This document shows positions 30,857 to 42,233 of a stretch of 64,000 nt of DNA, one piece after another (the first letter of the stretch is position 1; each line of letters begins with the position of its first letter). The notes below the pieces were generated by a model. It made no database searches. It had not been told where the DNA came from and was given only the letters and a program-made list of their open reading frames with translations. The stretch covers positions 806,001 through 870,000 of the forward strand of contig AKCV02000015.1 in NCBI GenBank assembly GCA_000272025.2, given 5' to 3'. Made by a program: the position numbers and the translations under genes. The stretch comes from Imbroritus primus. Lineage in GTDB: Bacteria > Pseudomonadota > Gammaproteobacteria > Burkholderiales > Burkholderiaceae.

Positions 30857-30879
30857 CGCCCCTGGGCTGGCCAGGGGCG
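30857..30879 (-). terminator. Hairpin between map and glnD
   Basis: A perfect 9-bp stem (CGCCCCTGG with CCAGGGGCG) encloses a 5-base loop in the 64-base gap. There is no T-run on the minus strand after it, so it is more likely a pause, processing or partial termination element than a full terminator. Confidence 0.4.
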
Positions 30880-30890
30880 GGGGCTTGCGT

Positions 30891-31715
30891 TCAGGCGGCA
30901 GCGGGTGCGGCTTGTGAGGGGCGTGGCTGCGTGCCGGCTGAGACGGTCAGTACCTCATGTCCGCTGTCCGTCACCAGGACAGTGTGTTCCCACTGCGCGG
31001 ACAGGCTGCGGGCGCGCGTCTTGACGGTCCACTGGTCCGGCATGGTACGGATGTCGCGCTTGCCGGCATTGAGCATCGGCTCGATGGTGAAGATCATGCC
31101 TGGCTTGAGTTCGATGCCCGAGCCCGGACGCCCGTAATGCAGGATCTGCGGATCTTCGTGGAAGTTCTTGCCGATGCCGTGTCCGCAGTACTCGCGCACG
31201 ATGGAGTAGCCGGCCTGTTCCGCATGCTGCTGGATGGCATGGCCGATGTCGCCAAGATGCGCGCCCGGGCGGACCTGGTCGATGCCTTTCCACATGCACT
31301 CGAAAGTGATCTGGCAGAGTCGCTTGGCAAGGATGGAGCCTTCGCCGACGATGAACATGCGGCTGGTATCGCCGTAGTAGCCTTCCTTGGTGATGACGGT
31401 GATGTCCAGGTTGACGATGTCACCGTTCTTCAGCACGCGGTCGCCGGGAATGCCGTGGCAGATCACGTCGTTGACCGAGGTGCAGATCGACGCCGGAAAC
31501 GGCGGATAGCCGGGCGGGGCGTAATTTAGCGGCGCCGGCACGGTGCCTTGCTCGTCGCGCATGTAGGCGTGGCAGAGCGCGTCGAGCTTACCGGTGGTGA
31601 CGCCGGCCTGAACGAATGGCGCGATGTAGTCGAGGACCTCTGCCGCGAGGCGGCATGCAACGCGCATCTGCGCGATGTCTTCGGCGGTTTTCAGGTGAAT
31701 CGTCATGCTGTCCAT
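30891..31715 (-). CDS. map: Methionine aminopeptidase, type I
   Basis: Map removes the initiator methionine from nascent proteins. The 274-residue protein has all dimetal ligands: Asp in IVNLDITV, Asp in YGDTSRMF, His in [11 protein letters not shown], Glu in FTIEPML and Glu in QWEHTVLV. The 15-20 C-terminal residues ([13 protein letters not shown]) are a small Ala/Pro extension. The start is either 31715 (MDSMTIHL) or 31706 (MTIHL); neither has a strong ribosome site. It is divergent from rpsB. Confidence 0.96.
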   Translation of the reverse strand: MDSMTIHLKTAEDIAQMRVACRLAAEVLDYIAPFVQAGVTTGKLDALCHAYMRDEQGTVPAPLNYAPPGYPPFPASICTSVNDVICHGIPGDRVLKNGDIVNLDITVITKEGYYGDTSRMFIVGEGSILAKRLCQITFECMWKGIDQVRPGAHLGDIGHAIQQHAEQAGYSIVREYCGHGIGKNFHEDPQILHYGRPGSGIELKPGMIFTIEPMLNAGKRDIRTMPDQWTVKTRARSLSAQWEHTVLVTDSGHEVLTVSAGTQPRPSQAAPAAA

Positions 31716-31945
31716 GGTAAGGCAGCGCGGGGAGGGCGCTGCGGTAGTCGGGCGGGGCGATCTGAAAAGTGATTTTCAGATCCTATTTCCCCGATCAATC
31801 CGGATAGCGTGATTATCGCACAGGCGGCGCGCTTGCAAGGCTGGATCGGGGGAGAATGCATCACGCACTTCCCGGTACCTGCGATGTGCTGGCCGCGGCA
31901 GTCGGCGGCCGGGCAGGGCGCCCCTCGGGCAACTGCCCGTCCATC
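31716..31945. other. Intergenic region between map and the rpsB promoter
   Basis: Together with the rpsB promoter and leader this forms a 396-base gap between the divergent genes. No coding sequence is supported. Minus-strand promoter elements for map must lie here but no hexamers stood out. Confidence 0.5.
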
Positions 31946-31975
31946 TTGAGCCCCAGGGTGAAAGCCTGTTATACT
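31946..31975 (+). promoter_or_regulatory. Sigma-70 promoter for rpsB
   Basis: TTGAGC at 31946-31951 and TATACT at 31970-31975 are separated by 18 bases, a good sigma-70 match. Transcription would start near 31982 and give a leader of about 130 bases before rpsB. Confidence 0.7.
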
Positions 31976-31981
31976 TGCGGG

Positions 31982-32100
31982 CTAGGCACTTGGGGATCGC
32001 GTCCTGTCGGACCCGACTCACTGTGCCTGAATCGCGAGCCGCGCCATCCGGGGTGTTCCTGTTGAGGAATGTCGGGCGCGTCTTCAGACCTAACCCTATT
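31982..32100 (+). promoter_or_regulatory. Structured leader of rpsB mRNA, possible S2 autoregulatory element
   Basis: The predicted leader can pair AGGCAC (31984-31989) with GTGCCT (32023-32028), and it contains an inner GTCC-TGTC-GGAC hairpin (32001-32012). In E. coli and other proteobacteria ribosomal protein S2 represses its own mRNA through the leader; an equivalent role here is inferred from position and pairing only. Confidence 0.45.
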
Positions 32101-32111
32101 GGAGAATCCTC

Positions 32112-32858
32112 ATGGCTGTGACCATGCGTGAAATGCTGGAAGCCGGCTGCCACTTCGGCCACCAAACCCGCTTCTGGAACCCGAAAATGGCTCCCTTCAT
32201 TTTCGGCCATCGCAACAAGATCCACATCATCAACCTCGAAAAGACGCTGCCGATGTTCCAGGACGCGCTGAAGTACGTGCGTCAGCTGTCGGCCAACCGC
32301 GGCACCATCCTGTTCGTGGGCACCAAGCGTCAATCGCGCGAAATCCTCGCCGAGGAAGCCGCACGCGCCGGTATGCCGTATGTCGACAGCCGCTGGCTGG
32401 GCGGCATGCTGACCAACTTCAAGACGGTCAAGATTTCCATCAAGCGCCTGAAGGACATGGAAGCCATGCTGGAATCGGGCGCCGTGGAACAGATGAGCAA
32501 GAAGGAAGCGCTGATGTTCGAACGCGAGATGGTCAAGCTGCAAAAGTCCATCGGCGGCATCAAGGACCTCGGCGGTGTGCCGGACGCCATCTTCGTGGTG
32601 GACGTCGGTTACCACAAGATCGCCATCACCGAAGCCAACAAGCTGGGTATCCCCGTGATCGGCGTGGTCGATACCAACCACACCCCTGATGGCATTGACT
32701 ATGTCATCCCGGGCAACGACGACTCGAGCAAGGCCGTGGCCCTGTACGTGCGCGGCGTGGCCGACGCGATCCTGGAAGGCCGTGCCAACGCGGTGCAGGA
32801 AGTGGTCGAAGCCGTGCGTGGTGAAGGCGACGAGTTCGTCGAAGTCACCGAAGGCTGA
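32112..32858 (+). CDS. rpsB: 30S ribosomal protein S2
   Basis: S2 is a late-assembling small-subunit protein. The 248-residue sequence starts [20 protein letters not shown] and contains both S2 signatures, including PDAIFVVDV and [26 protein letters not shown] as adjoining segments. A clear ribosome site (TTGGAG) precedes the ATG. It heads the rpsB-tsf-pyrH-frr group. A strong terminator-like hairpin before tsf suggests that S2 is made in excess of downstream products. Confidence 0.99.
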   Translation: MAVTMREMLEAGCHFGHQTRFWNPKMAPFIFGHRNKIHIINLEKTLPMFQDALKYVRQLSANRGTILFVGTKRQSREILAEEAARAGMPYVDSRWLGGMLTNFKTVKISIKRLKDMEAMLESGAVEQMSKKEALMFEREMVKLQKSIGGIKDLGGVPDAIFVVDVGYHKIAITEANKLGIPVIGVVDTNHTPDGIDYVIPGNDDSSKAVALYVRGVADAILEGRANAVQEVVEAVRGEGDEFVEVTEG

Positions 32859-32941
32859 GCCGACAGGCGGGACTTTCCGACCGCCTGCGCGTGAATGCCG
32901 GCCGCTTCCGTGCCGGGCAGCGCGTCCAGGGAGTCCTGAGC

Positions 32942-32976
32942 AAAAAAGGGGCGATGCAGATCGACCCCTTTTTTTT
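32942..32976 (+). terminator. Terminator or attenuator between rpsB and tsf
   Basis: AAAAAAGGGG(CGAT) pairs with (ATCG)A-CCCCTTTTTT with one bulged A and ends in a run of eight T. It sits 84 bases after the rpsB stop and 134 before tsf. A partial terminator at this position is known from E. coli rpsB-tsf. Confidence 0.8.
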
Positions 32977-33109
32977 AAGCAGCGGACTGGACATTCCGGT
33001 CCCTGCGCCGACCAGACACTGTCATCCGGCAATGGCACCATCGTCGCCGGATCCAACATCAACGGCCGGCCTGAGACATCAGGCGGCACACAAATCTAGG
33101 AGCACACAA

Positions 33110-33988
33110 ATGGCTGCAATTACCGCAAGCATGGTGGCAGAACTGCGCGCAAAGACCGACGCGCCGATGATGGAATGCAAGAAGGCCCTGACCGAAGCCG
33201 ACGGCGACCTGGCCAAGGCCGAGGAACTGCTGCGCGTCAAGCTGGGCAACAAGGCCAGCAAGGCGGCTTCGCGTGTGACGGCTGAGGGCGTGGTGGCTGC
33301 GTTCATCGATGGCACCAAGGGTGCGCTGATCGAACTGAACTGCGAAACCGACTTCGTTTCGAAGAACGACGACTTCCTGAAGTTCGCCTCCGACCTGGCC
33401 AAGGTCGTCGCCAACGAGCAGCCGGCCGACGTGGCTGGCCTGTCGGCGCTGAGCCTGGACGGCGAGCAGATCGAAGCTGCACGCACCCGTCTGATCGGCA
33501 AGATCGGCGAAAACATGACCATTCGTCGCTTTGCCAAGTTCCAGGGCGGCGGCAAGCTGGCATCGTACCTGCACGGCACGCGCATCGGCGTGATGGTCGA
33601 GTTCGAGGGCGACGAAGTGGCGGCCAAGGACGTGGCGATGCACATCGCCGCCATGAAGCCGGTATCGCTGTCGTCGAACGACGTGCCGGCCGAGCTGATC
33701 GCCAAGGAGCGCAGCATTGCCGAGCAGAAGGCTGCCGAATCGGGCAAGCCGGCCGAAATCACTGCCAAGATGGTGGAAGGTTCGGTGCAGAAGTACCTGA
33801 AGGAAGTTTCGCTGCTGAACCAGCCGTTCGTGAAGAACGACAAGCAGACCGTCGAGCAGATGCTGAAGGCCGCCAACACTACCGTGAAGGGCTTCACCCT
33901 GTATGTGGTGGGCGAAGGCATCGAGAAGAAGCAGGACGACTTCGCTGCCGAAGTGGCCGCCCAGGTGGCAGCCGCGAAGCAGGGCTGA
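33110..33988 (+). CDS. tsf: Translation elongation factor Ts
   Basis: EF-Ts recharges EF-Tu with GTP. The 292-residue protein starts [20 protein letters not shown]. The UBA-like N-terminal domain contains [14 protein letters not shown]. The core has the family motif [13 protein letters not shown] near residue 70. The start at 33110 is preceded by AGGAG at 33098-33102. The frame is open further upstream to 32891, but that part crosses the rpsB-tsf terminator and is not coding. Confidence 0.98.
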   Translation: MAAITASMVAELRAKTDAPMMECKKALTEADGDLAKAEELLRVKLGNKASKAASRVTAEGVVAAFIDGTKGALIELNCETDFVSKNDDFLKFASDLAKVVANEQPADVAGLSALSLDGEQIEAARTRLIGKIGENMTIRRFAKFQGGGKLASYLHGTRIGVMVEFEGDEVAAKDVAMHIAAMKPVSLSSNDVPAELIAKERSIAEQKAAESGKPAEITAKMVEGSVQKYLKEVSLLNQPFVKNDKQTVEQMLKAANTTVKGFTLYVVGEGIEKKQDDFAAEVAAQVAAAKQG

Positions 33989-34936
<948 letters not shown>

Positions 34937-34999
34937 TTTGCCGGCTGCGGCAGACGTGCCGTGGCATTGCATCAACTTAAACTGTTTTGGAGAGCTGTC

Positions 35000-35557
35000 A
35001 TGACAGGCGACATCAAGAAGAGCGTCGATCAGAAGATGCAGAAGTCGATCGAGGCTTTCAAGGCCAGCCTGGCCAAGATCCGTACGGGCCGCGCCCATAC
35101 CGGATTGCTCGACCATCTGCAGGTCGATTATTATGGTTCGATGGTGCCTATCTCGCAGGTCGCCAACATCACGCTGGCGGACTCGCGCACGATTGCCGTG
35201 ACGCCATGGGAAAAGAAGATGGTGCAGACCATCGAGAAGGTGATCCGCGATGGTGACCTGGGCCTGAACCCGGCGACCCAGGGCGACGTGATCCGCGTAC
35301 CGATGCCGCCGCTGACCGAAGAGCGCCGCAAGGAGCTGACCAAGGTGGTGAAGGGCGAGGGCGAGGACGCCAAGGTGGCGATCCGCAACCTGCGCCGCGA
35401 TGCGAACGAGCAACTGAAGAAGCTGGTAAAGGACAAGGCGATTTCGGAAGACGACGAGCGCCGTGCCCAGGACGAGGTCCAGAAACTGACCGACCGCTAT
35501 GTCGCCGAAGTCGACAAAATGGTGGCAGAGAAAGACAAGGAGATCATGACGGTGTAA
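35000..35557 (+). CDS. frr: Ribosome recycling factor
   Basis: Frr splits post-termination ribosomes with EF-G. The 185-residue protein has the usual length and motifs: [21 protein letters not shown], split by the family into KIRTGRA and the VDYYG turn, then [21 protein letters not shown] near the hinge. GGAGAG precedes the ATG at 35000. It follows pyrH after 63 bases. Confidence 0.98.
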   Translation: MTGDIKKSVDQKMQKSIEAFKASLAKIRTGRAHTGLLDHLQVDYYGSMVPISQVANITLADSRTIAVTPWEKKMVQTIEKVIRDGDLGLNPATQGDVIRVPMPPLTEERRKELTKVVKGEGEDAKVAIRNLRRDANEQLKKLVKDKAISEDDERRAQDEVQKLTDRYVAEVDKMVAEKDKEIMTV

Positions 35558-35618
35558 CCGCCGTGCCTGCCGGTCCGCACTGGCGGGCCGACGCGGCGCT
35601 GCACCTGGTCATTACTGC

Positions 35619-36398
35619 ATGCCCCATATCAGCTCCACCCTCGCGGTTCCATCCGCCAGCGATGTTCCCCAGCACGTTGCCATCATTATGGACGGCAATG
35701 GGCGCTGGGCGACGCATCGGCATATGCCACGCGTCGCCGGCCATGGCCGCGGCGTGGAAGCGGTGCGGAACATCGTCGAGGCGTGCGCCGTGCGCGGCGT
35801 ACGCTATCTGACGCTGTTTGCCTTCAGCTCTGAAAACTGGCGTCGTCCCGCCGACGAAGTCACTTTCCTGATGCGTCTCTTCGCCGCAGCGTTGCGCCGC
35901 GAGGTAGTGCGTATGCATGCCAATGGCATCCGCCTGCGGGTGGTGGGCGAGCTGACAGCCTTCAGTCCGCGCATCCAGCGGCTGATCCGCGATGCCGAGG
36001 CCAAGACACAGCACAATACCGGCATGACCGTGACCATTGCCGCTAACTATGGCGGCCGCTGGGACATCCTCCAGGCAACACGCCGTATGCTTGCAGCATC
36101 CCCGGCGATGGCCCCGGCCGATATCACAGAGGAGGCACTGACACCGTTCCTGCAGATGTCATTCGCGCCGGAGCCCGATCTATTTATCCGCACAGGCGGC
36201 GAGCAGCGCATCAGCAACTTCCTGCTCTGGCAACTCGCCTACACGGAGTTGTATTTTACCGATACCTACTGGCCGGATTTCGATGCGGCCGCCCTGGATC
36301 TTGCGTTTGCCTCCTACCGCCAGCGCGAGCGGCGTTTCGGGCGAACCAGCGCCCAGGTGACGAATGGCACCGCGGTTGAATCTCCCGTGGCCAACTGA
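35619..36398 (+). CDS. uppS: Isoprenyl transferase / undecaprenyl diphosphate synthase
   Basis: UppS extends farnesyl diphosphate with isopentenyl units in cis to make the C55 lipid carrier for cell-wall and O-antigen synthesis. The 259-residue protein has the catalytic Asp25 in [11 protein letters not shown], then GH.RG as [22 protein letters not shown], and the C-terminal [19 protein letters not shown]. It opens the uppS-cdsA-dxr-rseP-bamA envelope run. Confidence 0.97.
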   Translation: MPHISSTLAVPSASDVPQHVAIIMDGNGRWATHRHMPRVAGHGRGVEAVRNIVEACAVRGVRYLTLFAFSSENWRRPADEVTFLMRLFAAALRREVVRMHANGIRLRVVGELTAFSPRIQRLIRDAEAKTQHNTGMTVTIAANYGGRWDILQATRRMLAASPAMAPADITEEALTPFLQMSFAPEPDLFIRTGGEQRISNFLLWQLAYTELYFTDTYWPDFDAAALDLAFASYRQRERRFGRTSAQVTNGTAVESPVAN

Positions 36399-36410
36399 CG
36401 CGGAGATGCC

Positions 36411-37223
36411 ATGCTGCTGACCCGTGTCATTACCGCGCTGTGTCTGCTTCTGGTCATCCTGCCGGTCCTGTTCCTCGGCTCGGTGCCGGTGCTCGGTGGG
36501 CTTGCCGCCGTCTTTGTGTTTGCTGCTGGCTGGGAATGGGCGCGTCTCGTGCGCCTGTCTGCGCCATGGACCTACGTCTATGGCATCGCAGCCCTGGTGC
36601 TGATGATGATCTGGAGCGACCTGTCCGTCGGGCGCCCACTGGATGGTCCCCTCGTGGCCGCCGCCATTGCCTGGGCCGTCGCGCTCCTCATGCTGCGTCG
36701 CGGCGTGCACCCGCTCGACAAATCCGGGGCGCTGCTGGCAGGCGTCCTCGGGCTCATCATGTTGCCTGCTTTCGGTCTCGCGCTGATGCAGCTACGCGCA
36801 CATGGCATCCTGATGCTGCTGTCGGTCGCCGTGCTGGTCTGGACGGCCGATATCGGCGCATACTTTTTCGGCAAGGCCTTCGGTCACCGCAAGCTGGCCC
36901 CGACAGTCAGCCCAGGCAAATCCTGGGAAGGGGCGCTCGGCGGATGGCTGTGCGTCATGATCATCGCCACTGCGATGGTGCTGACCGGCTGGCCGGGCGG
37001 CACGTGGCCTCAGCGCCTGGTCGAGCATCATGGCTGGCTGGTTGCGGCTGCGCTGGTGACGGTGCTGGTTGCCGCCAGCGTGATTGGCGACCTGTTTGAA
37101 TCCCTGTTGAAACGGCAGGCCGGCATGAAGGACAGCAGCCAGTTGCTGCCGGGCCATGGCGGGGTGCTCGACCGGATCGATGCCTTGCTGCCTGCATTTC
37201 CGCTTGCCCTCTGGCTCTTATGA
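36411..37223 (+). CDS. cdsA: Phosphatidate cytidylyltransferase
   Basis: CdsA makes CDP-diacylglycerol from phosphatidate and CTP in the inner membrane. The 270-residue protein is strongly hydrophobic with about seven membrane segments. Its C-terminal half contains [11 protein letters not shown] and the full CDS signature ([11 protein letters not shown] followed by [16 protein letters not shown]). The gene overlaps dxr by four bases (ATGA), suggesting coupled translation. Confidence 0.97.
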   Translation: MLLTRVITALCLLLVILPVLFLGSVPVLGGLAAVFVFAAGWEWARLVRLSAPWTYVYGIAALVLMMIWSDLSVGRPLDGPLVAAAIAWAVALLMLRRGVHPLDKSGALLAGVLGLIMLPAFGLALMQLRAHGILMLLSVAVLVWTADIGAYFFGKAFGHRKLAPTVSPGKSWEGALGGWLCVMIIATAMVLTGWPGGTWPQRLVEHHGWLVAAALVTVLVAASVIGDLFESLLKRQAGMKDSSQLLPGHGGVLDRIDALLPAFPLALWLL

Positions 37224-38401
37224 TGCGCCATGTCACCATTCTCGGATCGACTGGATCCATTGGCGAAAGCACGCTGGATGTGATTTGCCGTCATCCCGAG
37301 CGTTATGCCGTGCATGCCCTGACGGCGCATACGCAGGTTGACAAGCTGGCGGCCCAATGCCGCCAGGTGCGCCCGGCGTTGGCCGTGGTGGGTACCGCGG
37401 AGGCCGCGCAAGCCCTGGCGGTGCAGTTGCGGCGCGATGGCCTGGCCACCGAAGTCGCCTACGGCCCTGAGGCCCTGGTGGCAGCAGCAGCTGATCCCGC
37501 CAGCGATACGGTAATGGCCGCGATCGTCGGCGCAGCCGGCCTGCCGTCTGCCATGGCGGCCGCATGCGCCGGCAAGCGTGTGCTGCTCGCCAACAAGGAA
37601 GCGCTCGTCATGTCGGGCCACCTGTTCATGCAGGCGGTGCGCGACAGCGGCGCCACGCTGCTGCCGATCGACAGCGAGCACAATGCCATCTTCCAGAGCC
37701 TGCCTGCACAGCACCCGCAGTATGGCGCACACGTCGAGAAGATCATCCTGACTGCCTCGGGCGGGCCTTTCCGCACACGTCCCCTCGATTCACTGCACTC
37801 GGTCACGCCCGACGAGGCTTGCGCACATCCCAACTGGGTGATGGGACGCAAGATCTCGGTCGATTCCGCGACGATGATGAACAAGGGCCTGGAGGTCATC
37901 GAGGCCCACTGGCTGTTCTCTGCGCCGGCCTCGGCGATCGAAGTGCTGATTCATCCCCAGAGCATCATCCATTCCATGGTGAGCTATCGGGATGGTTCGG
38001 TCATCGCGCAACTCGGCAACCCCGATATGCGCACGCCGATCGCCTACGGGCTGGCCTACCCGGAGCGCATCGAGGCTGGCGTCAATCCGCTCGATCTTGC
38101 GCGCTCCGGCGGGCTCACGTTCGAGACGCCGGACCTGGAACGTTTTCCATGCCTGCGTCTGGCCTATGAGGCGATGCGGGCGGGTGGAAGCGCTGCAGCA
38201 ATATTGAACGCCGCCAACGAAGTGGCGGTCGAAGCGTTTCTCGACGGATGCCTGTGCTTCACGGACATCCCGGATCTCATCACGCGCACGCTCGAGCGCT
38301 GTACTGCCGATACCCCGACGTCGCTCGACGACGTCCTGGAAGCCGACCGCAAAGCCCGTGCTTGCGCGCACAGCATGCTCTCCAGCCAGTACGTTGTGTA
38401 G
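37220..38401 (+). CDS. dxr: 1-deoxy-D-xylulose-5-phosphate reductoisomerase
   Basis: Dxr makes 2-C-methylerythritol 4-phosphate, the committed isoprenoid step, using NADPH. The 393-residue protein shows the nucleotide motif [15 protein letters not shown] at its start. [22 protein letters not shown] (containing the metal-binding DSEH) and [18 protein letters not shown] follow. It starts within the cdsA stop region. Its product feeds the isoprenoid chain that UppS extends. Confidence 0.98.
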   Translation: MMRHVTILGSTGSIGESTLDVICRHPERYAVHALTAHTQVDKLAAQCRQVRPALAVVGTAEAAQALAVQLRRDGLATEVAYGPEALVAAAADPASDTVMAAIVGAAGLPSAMAAACAGKRVLLANKEALVMSGHLFMQAVRDSGATLLPIDSEHNAIFQSLPAQHPQYGAHVEKIILTASGGPFRTRPLDSLHSVTPDEACAHPNWVMGRKISVDSATMMNKGLEVIEAHWLFSAPASAIEVLIHPQSIIHSMVSYRDGSVIAQLGNPDMRTPIAYGLAYPERIEAGVNPLDLARSGGLTFETPDLERFPCLRLAYEAMRAGGSAAAILNAANEVAVEAFLDGCLCFTDIPDLITRTLERCTADTPTSLDDVLEADRKARACAHSMLSSQYVV

Positions 38402-38433
38402 TCAGGGCATGCAGGCGAGGTGACGGAGTACCC

Positions 38434-39798
38434 ATGCAAACGATATTCGCCTTCATCATTGCCCTTGGCATCCTGATCTTCATCCACGAGATGGGGCATT
38501 ACCTTGCGGCCCGCTGGTGCGGCGTGAAGGTCCTGCGTTTTTCCGTGGGCTTTGGCAAACCGCTGCTGCGCTTCGTATCGCGTGGCCGTGACCAGACCGA
38601 GTGGACCGTCGGCGCGATTCCGCTGGGTGGCTATGTCCGCATGCTCGACGAGCGTGAGCTGGACGAGGTCGGACAGCATGTCGATCCGGCCGACCTGCCG
38701 CGTGCCTTCAACCGGCAGTCGGTGTGGAAGCGCTTTGCCATTGTCGCCGCCGGACCTGCCGCCAACTTCCTGCTGGCCATTGTGCTTTACATGATGCTGG
38801 CCATGAGCGGCACGCGCGAGCCGGTGGCGATTGTCGATGCACCCCCGGCTGAGTCCGCCGCGGCGCTGGCTGGCATTGTCGGCGGCGAGCGCATCGTTGC
38901 CCTGCGCGTAGACGACGATAGCGAGGTCATTCGCTCCTGGAACAGCTTCCGCATGCGCATGTTCGAGCTCGGGCTCGATGGTGCGGAGCCGGTACTCGAG
39001 CTGCGCGCGCCAGATGGCCGTACGCGCACTGTCGCATTGCCGGAAGTCCCGGACGTGGGGCGCAATCCGGGTGGCGATCCGCTTGCCGCGCTCGGGTTGC
39101 AATTGCAGGGCGGTCCGGTGACCGTCACTGAAATCGTTCCAGACAGTGCGGCCAGCCGCGCCGGACTGATGGTCGGGGACCGTATCGTGGCACTCGATGG
39201 CGCGCCGGCAGGCAATGCCGCGAGCCTGATTGCAGCCATCCGAAGCAAACCGGGTCAGCGCGTGACCATAGGGGTCGAGCGGGCAGGGCAGGCGCACCAG
39301 CTGCAGACACTGCTTGGTGCCGATGCCGCTTCGGGCACGCCGGTCGGCAAGCTCGGGGCCGGGCTGGCCCAGGCGGTGCCGATGGAAGAGGTCAGCTATG
39401 GGCTGCAGGATGCCATGGCACGCAGCCTGGGGCAGGTTTGGTCGACCTCGGTCATGTCGCTGCGTCTGCTGGGCAAGATGCTGGTGGGCGAGGCATCGCT
39501 GCAGAACCTGAGCGGGCCCCTGACCGTGGCGAGCTACGCAGGCAAGGCGGCCGACCTCGGAATTCAGCCCTTCATCCAGTTCCTGGCATTGATCAGCATC
39601 AGCTTGGGAGTGCTGAATTTGTTACCCATTCCGGTATTGGATGGGGGGCATTTGCTGTATTATTGCGTAGAAATTTTGACCGGCAGGCCCATCCCGGAAC
39701 ACTGGCAGATGGCGCTTCAAAAGGTCGGTATGGCGTGCATTCTTCTGTTGACATCGCTGGCGTTGTTCAACGATTTCAGCCGCCTGCTGCAGACGTAG
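38434..39798 (+). CDS. rseP: RseP-type intramembrane zinc metalloprotease (site-2 protease)
   Basis: RseP cleaves anti-sigma-E factor RseA and signal-peptide remnants within the membrane. The 454-residue protein has the zinc motif HEMGH at about residues 21-25 in the first membrane helix. The periplasmic PDZ region includes VTEIVPDSAASRAGLMVGDRI. The second active-site motif is in LNLLPIPVLDGGHLLYY near the C-terminus. The start at 38434 gives MQTIFAFIIALGILIFI. It precedes bamA, as in many proteobacteria. Confidence 0.97.
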   Translation: MQTIFAFIIALGILIFIHEMGHYLAARWCGVKVLRFSVGFGKPLLRFVSRGRDQTEWTVGAIPLGGYVRMLDERELDEVGQHVDPADLPRAFNRQSVWKRFAIVAAGPAANFLLAIVLYMMLAMSGTREPVAIVDAPPAESAAALAGIVGGERIVALRVDDDSEVIRSWNSFRMRMFELGLDGAEPVLELRAPDGRTRTVALPEVPDVGRNPGGDPLAALGLQLQGGPVTVTEIVPDSAASRAGLMVGDRIVALDGAPAGNAASLIAAIRSKPGQRVTIGVERAGQAHQLQTLLGADAASGTPVGKLGAGLAQAVPMEEVSYGLQDAMARSLGQVWSTSVMSLRLLGKMLVGEASLQNLSGPLTVASYAGKAADLGIQPFIQFLALISISLGVLNLLPIPVLDGGHLLYYCVEILTGRPIPEHWQMALQKVGMACILLLTSLALFNDFSRLLQT

Positions 39799-39891
39799 GA
39801 ATCACGCACTGTATCCAGTACGCCATCCGTCGTCACAAACTCGAGCACTGGCCGCGTCACGGCGCAGCCGGGACGGCACAGGCGTGCTGTG

Positions 39892-42222
39892 ATGGATATC
39901 AAACCGAGGGGATCCAAGTTGATCAGGAAACAACGTCGCTCGCTGAGTCTGCTAACGGCTTCCATTCTGGCGGCGCTCACTGTGCCGGCCTGGGCTGCCG
40001 AACCGTTCGTGGTGCGCGATATCCGCGTAGAGGGCTTGCAGCGTGTCGAACCCGGCACGGTATTCGGCTACCTGCCGGTGCGTGTCGGCGAGACGTTCGA
40101 TGATACGAAGGGCTCCGAGGCGATCAAGACGCTGTACAACACGGGCTTCTTCAAGGACGTACAGATCCGCTCCGAGAACGGCGTGCTCGTCGTGGTGGTG
40201 GAAGAGCGCCCGGCGATCTCCCAGCTCGATTTCGTCGGCATCAAGGAGTTCGACAAGGACACGCTGCGCCGCTCCCTGCGTGCCGTCGGCGTGGCCGAGG
40301 CGCGGTCCTACGACCGCTCGATGATCGAGCGCGCCGAACAGGAGTTGAAGCGCCAGTACGTAGCGCGTGGCTACTACGCCGCTGAAGTGCAGAGTACCGT
40401 CACGCCGATCGAACGCAACCGCGTGTCGGTGGTGTTCAATGTCGACGAAGGCTCGGTCGCCAAGATCCGCGAGATCAATTTCATTGGCAACAAGGTGTTC
40501 AAAGAAAGCACGCTGCGCGACGAGATGCAGCTGGCCACGCCGAACTGGCTGTCGTGGTACACCAAGAACGATCTGTATTCCAAGCAGAAGCTGACCGCCG
40601 ACCTCGAGGCTCTCCGCTCCTTCTACCTGAACCGCGGCTACCTGGAGTTCGCGATCGAGTCCACGCAGGTCTCGATCACGCCCGACAAGAAGGACATCGC
40701 GCTGACCATCAACATCAAGGAAGGCGAGCAGTACAAGGTCTCCGACATCAACTTCTCCGGCGAGCTGCTCGGCAAGCAGGAGGAGATGGAAAAGCTGTTG
40801 AAGCTGAAGAAGGGCGACGTGTTCTCGTCCGAAAAGCTGACTGAGACGACCAAGGCCATCACCGACCTGCTCGGCACGTATGGCTACGCCTTCACCACGA
40901 TCAACCCACAGCCGCAGATCAACCAGGAAACGCGCGAGGTCGCCCTCACGCTGGTGGTGGATCCGGGCCGTCGCGTGTATGTGCGCCGCATCAACGTGGT
41001 CGGCAACAACAAGACGCGCGACGAAGTGGTGCGTCGCGAAATGCGCCAGTTCGAAAGCTCGTGGTTCGATGGCGAAAAGCTGAAGCTCTCGCAGGACCGC
41101 ATCAACCGGACCGGCTACTTCACCGATACCAATATCACCACGGAAGATGTGCCGGGCGCACCCGATCAGGTGGACGTCAACGTCAACGTCACCGAGCGTC
41201 CGACCGGCCAGCTGACCCTCGGCCTGGGCTTCTCGTCCACCGACAAGCTCGTGCTGCAGGCCGGTATCAAGCAGGAGAACGTCTTTGGCTCCGGCACCAG
41301 TCTTGGTCTCGATATCAATACCGGCAAGGCGTTCCGTACGCTGTCCGTGAACCACCACGACCCGTACTTCACGATCGACGGTATCAGCCGCACCACCGAC
41401 CTGTACTACCGTACCTCGCGTCCGCTGTACTACGCAGGTAATGGCGACCAGGACTACAAGGTGGTGAGCGCGGGCGGCGGCGTCAAGTTCGGCGTGCCGT
41501 TCTCCGAGCTCGATACCGTGTTCTTCGGTATCGGCTACGAAAACACCAAGCTCGATGTCACCAACAATACGCCGCAAGCCTACCGCGACTTCGTGCGTGA
41601 CTTTGGCCGCCAGACGCACAACTTCCCGTTCACCATCGGCTGGGCGCGCGATGGCCGCGACAGCGCGCTGGTGCCGACCAAGGGCCGCTACCAGCAGGCC
41701 AACCTTGAAGTCGGCGTTCCGGGGGGTGACCTGCAGTACTATCGCGGCTCGTACCAGCACCAGTACTACTATCCGTTGTCCAAGGCCTTTACGCTGGCAT
41801 TCAACGGTGAGATTGCCTACGGTCGCGGCTATGCCGGCAAGGCATTCCCGGTGTTCAAGAACTACTTCGCCGGCGGTATCGGCTCGGTACGCGGCTACGA
41901 CACCGCTTCACTGGGGCCGAAGGAAGCCAATGGCGATCCGATCGGCGGTGCCTCCAAGCTGATTGCCAACGTGGAATTCATCTTCCCGCTGCCGGGCTCC
42001 GGTGTCGATCGCACCTTGCGTCTTTTCACCTTCTTCGACGCGGGTAACGTTTACGGCGAAAAAGAGAACTACAATCTGAGCGAGTTGCGCTATTCGACGG
42101 GTCTTGGCCTGTCGTGGCTGTCGCCGATCGGTCCGCTCAAGCTCAGCGTGGGTTTCCCGCTGCGCCGCAAGCCGGATGATCGCACCCAGCGCTTCCAGTT
42201 CCAGATCGGTACGGCATTCTGA
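39892..42222 (+). CDS. bamA: Outer membrane protein assembly factor BamA
   Basis: BamA inserts beta-barrel proteins into the outer membrane. The 776-residue precursor has a signal peptide ending AWA before AEPFVVRDIRVEGLQRVEPG. Five POTRA domains occupy about residues 40-440. The C-terminal Omp85 barrel contains the conserved VRGY of loop 6 (GSVRGYDTASLGPKE), and the chain ends in a terminal phenylalanine (QIGTAF). The start is uncertain: GTG 39889, ATG 39892, and a TTG just before the signal peptide core are all possible. Confidence 0.97.
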   Translation: MDIKPRGSKLIRKQRRSLSLLTASILAALTVPAWAAEPFVVRDIRVEGLQRVEPGTVFGYLPVRVGETFDDTKGSEAIKTLYNTGFFKDVQIRSENGVLVVVVEERPAISQLDFVGIKEFDKDTLRRSLRAVGVAEARSYDRSMIERAEQELKRQYVARGYYAAEVQSTVTPIERNRVSVVFNVDEGSVAKIREINFIGNKVFKESTLRDEMQLATPNWLSWYTKNDLYSKQKLTADLEALRSFYLNRGYLEFAIESTQVSITPDKKDIALTINIKEGEQYKVSDINFSGELLGKQEEMEKLLKLKKGDVFSSEKLTETTKAITDLLGTYGYAFTTINPQPQINQETREVALTLVVDPGRRVYVRRINVVGNNKTRDEVVRREMRQFESSWFDGEKLKLSQDRINRTGYFTDTNITTEDVPGAPDQVDVNVNVTERPTGQLTLGLGFSSTDKLVLQAGIKQENVFGSGTSLGLDINTGKAFRTLSVNHHDPYFTIDGISRTTDLYYRTSRPLYYAGNGDQDYKVVSAGGGVKFGVPFSELDTVFFGIGYENTKLDVTNNTPQAYRDFVRDFGRQTHNFPFTIGWARDGRDSALVPTKGRYQQANLEVGVPGGDLQYYRGSYQHQYYYPLSKAFTLAFNGEIAYGRGYAGKAFPVFKNYFAGGIGSVRGYDTASLGPKEANGDPIGGASKLIANVEFIFPLPGSGVDRTLRLFTFFDAGNVYGEKENYNLSELRYSTGLGLSWLSPIGPLKLSVGFPLRRKPDDRTQRFQFQIGTAF

Positions 42223-42233
42223 CAAAGGATTAC

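Noticed and set aside
32891..33109. N-terminal extension of EF-Ts in the open frame
   Set aside because: The extension crosses the rpsB-tsf terminator hairpin and lacks homology. The AGGAG at 33098 and the conserved N-terminus fix the start at 33110.
39952..41760. 602-codon minus-strand open frame over bamA
   Set aside because: Same reasons: it opposes a well-supported gene and shows no domain or ribosome site.
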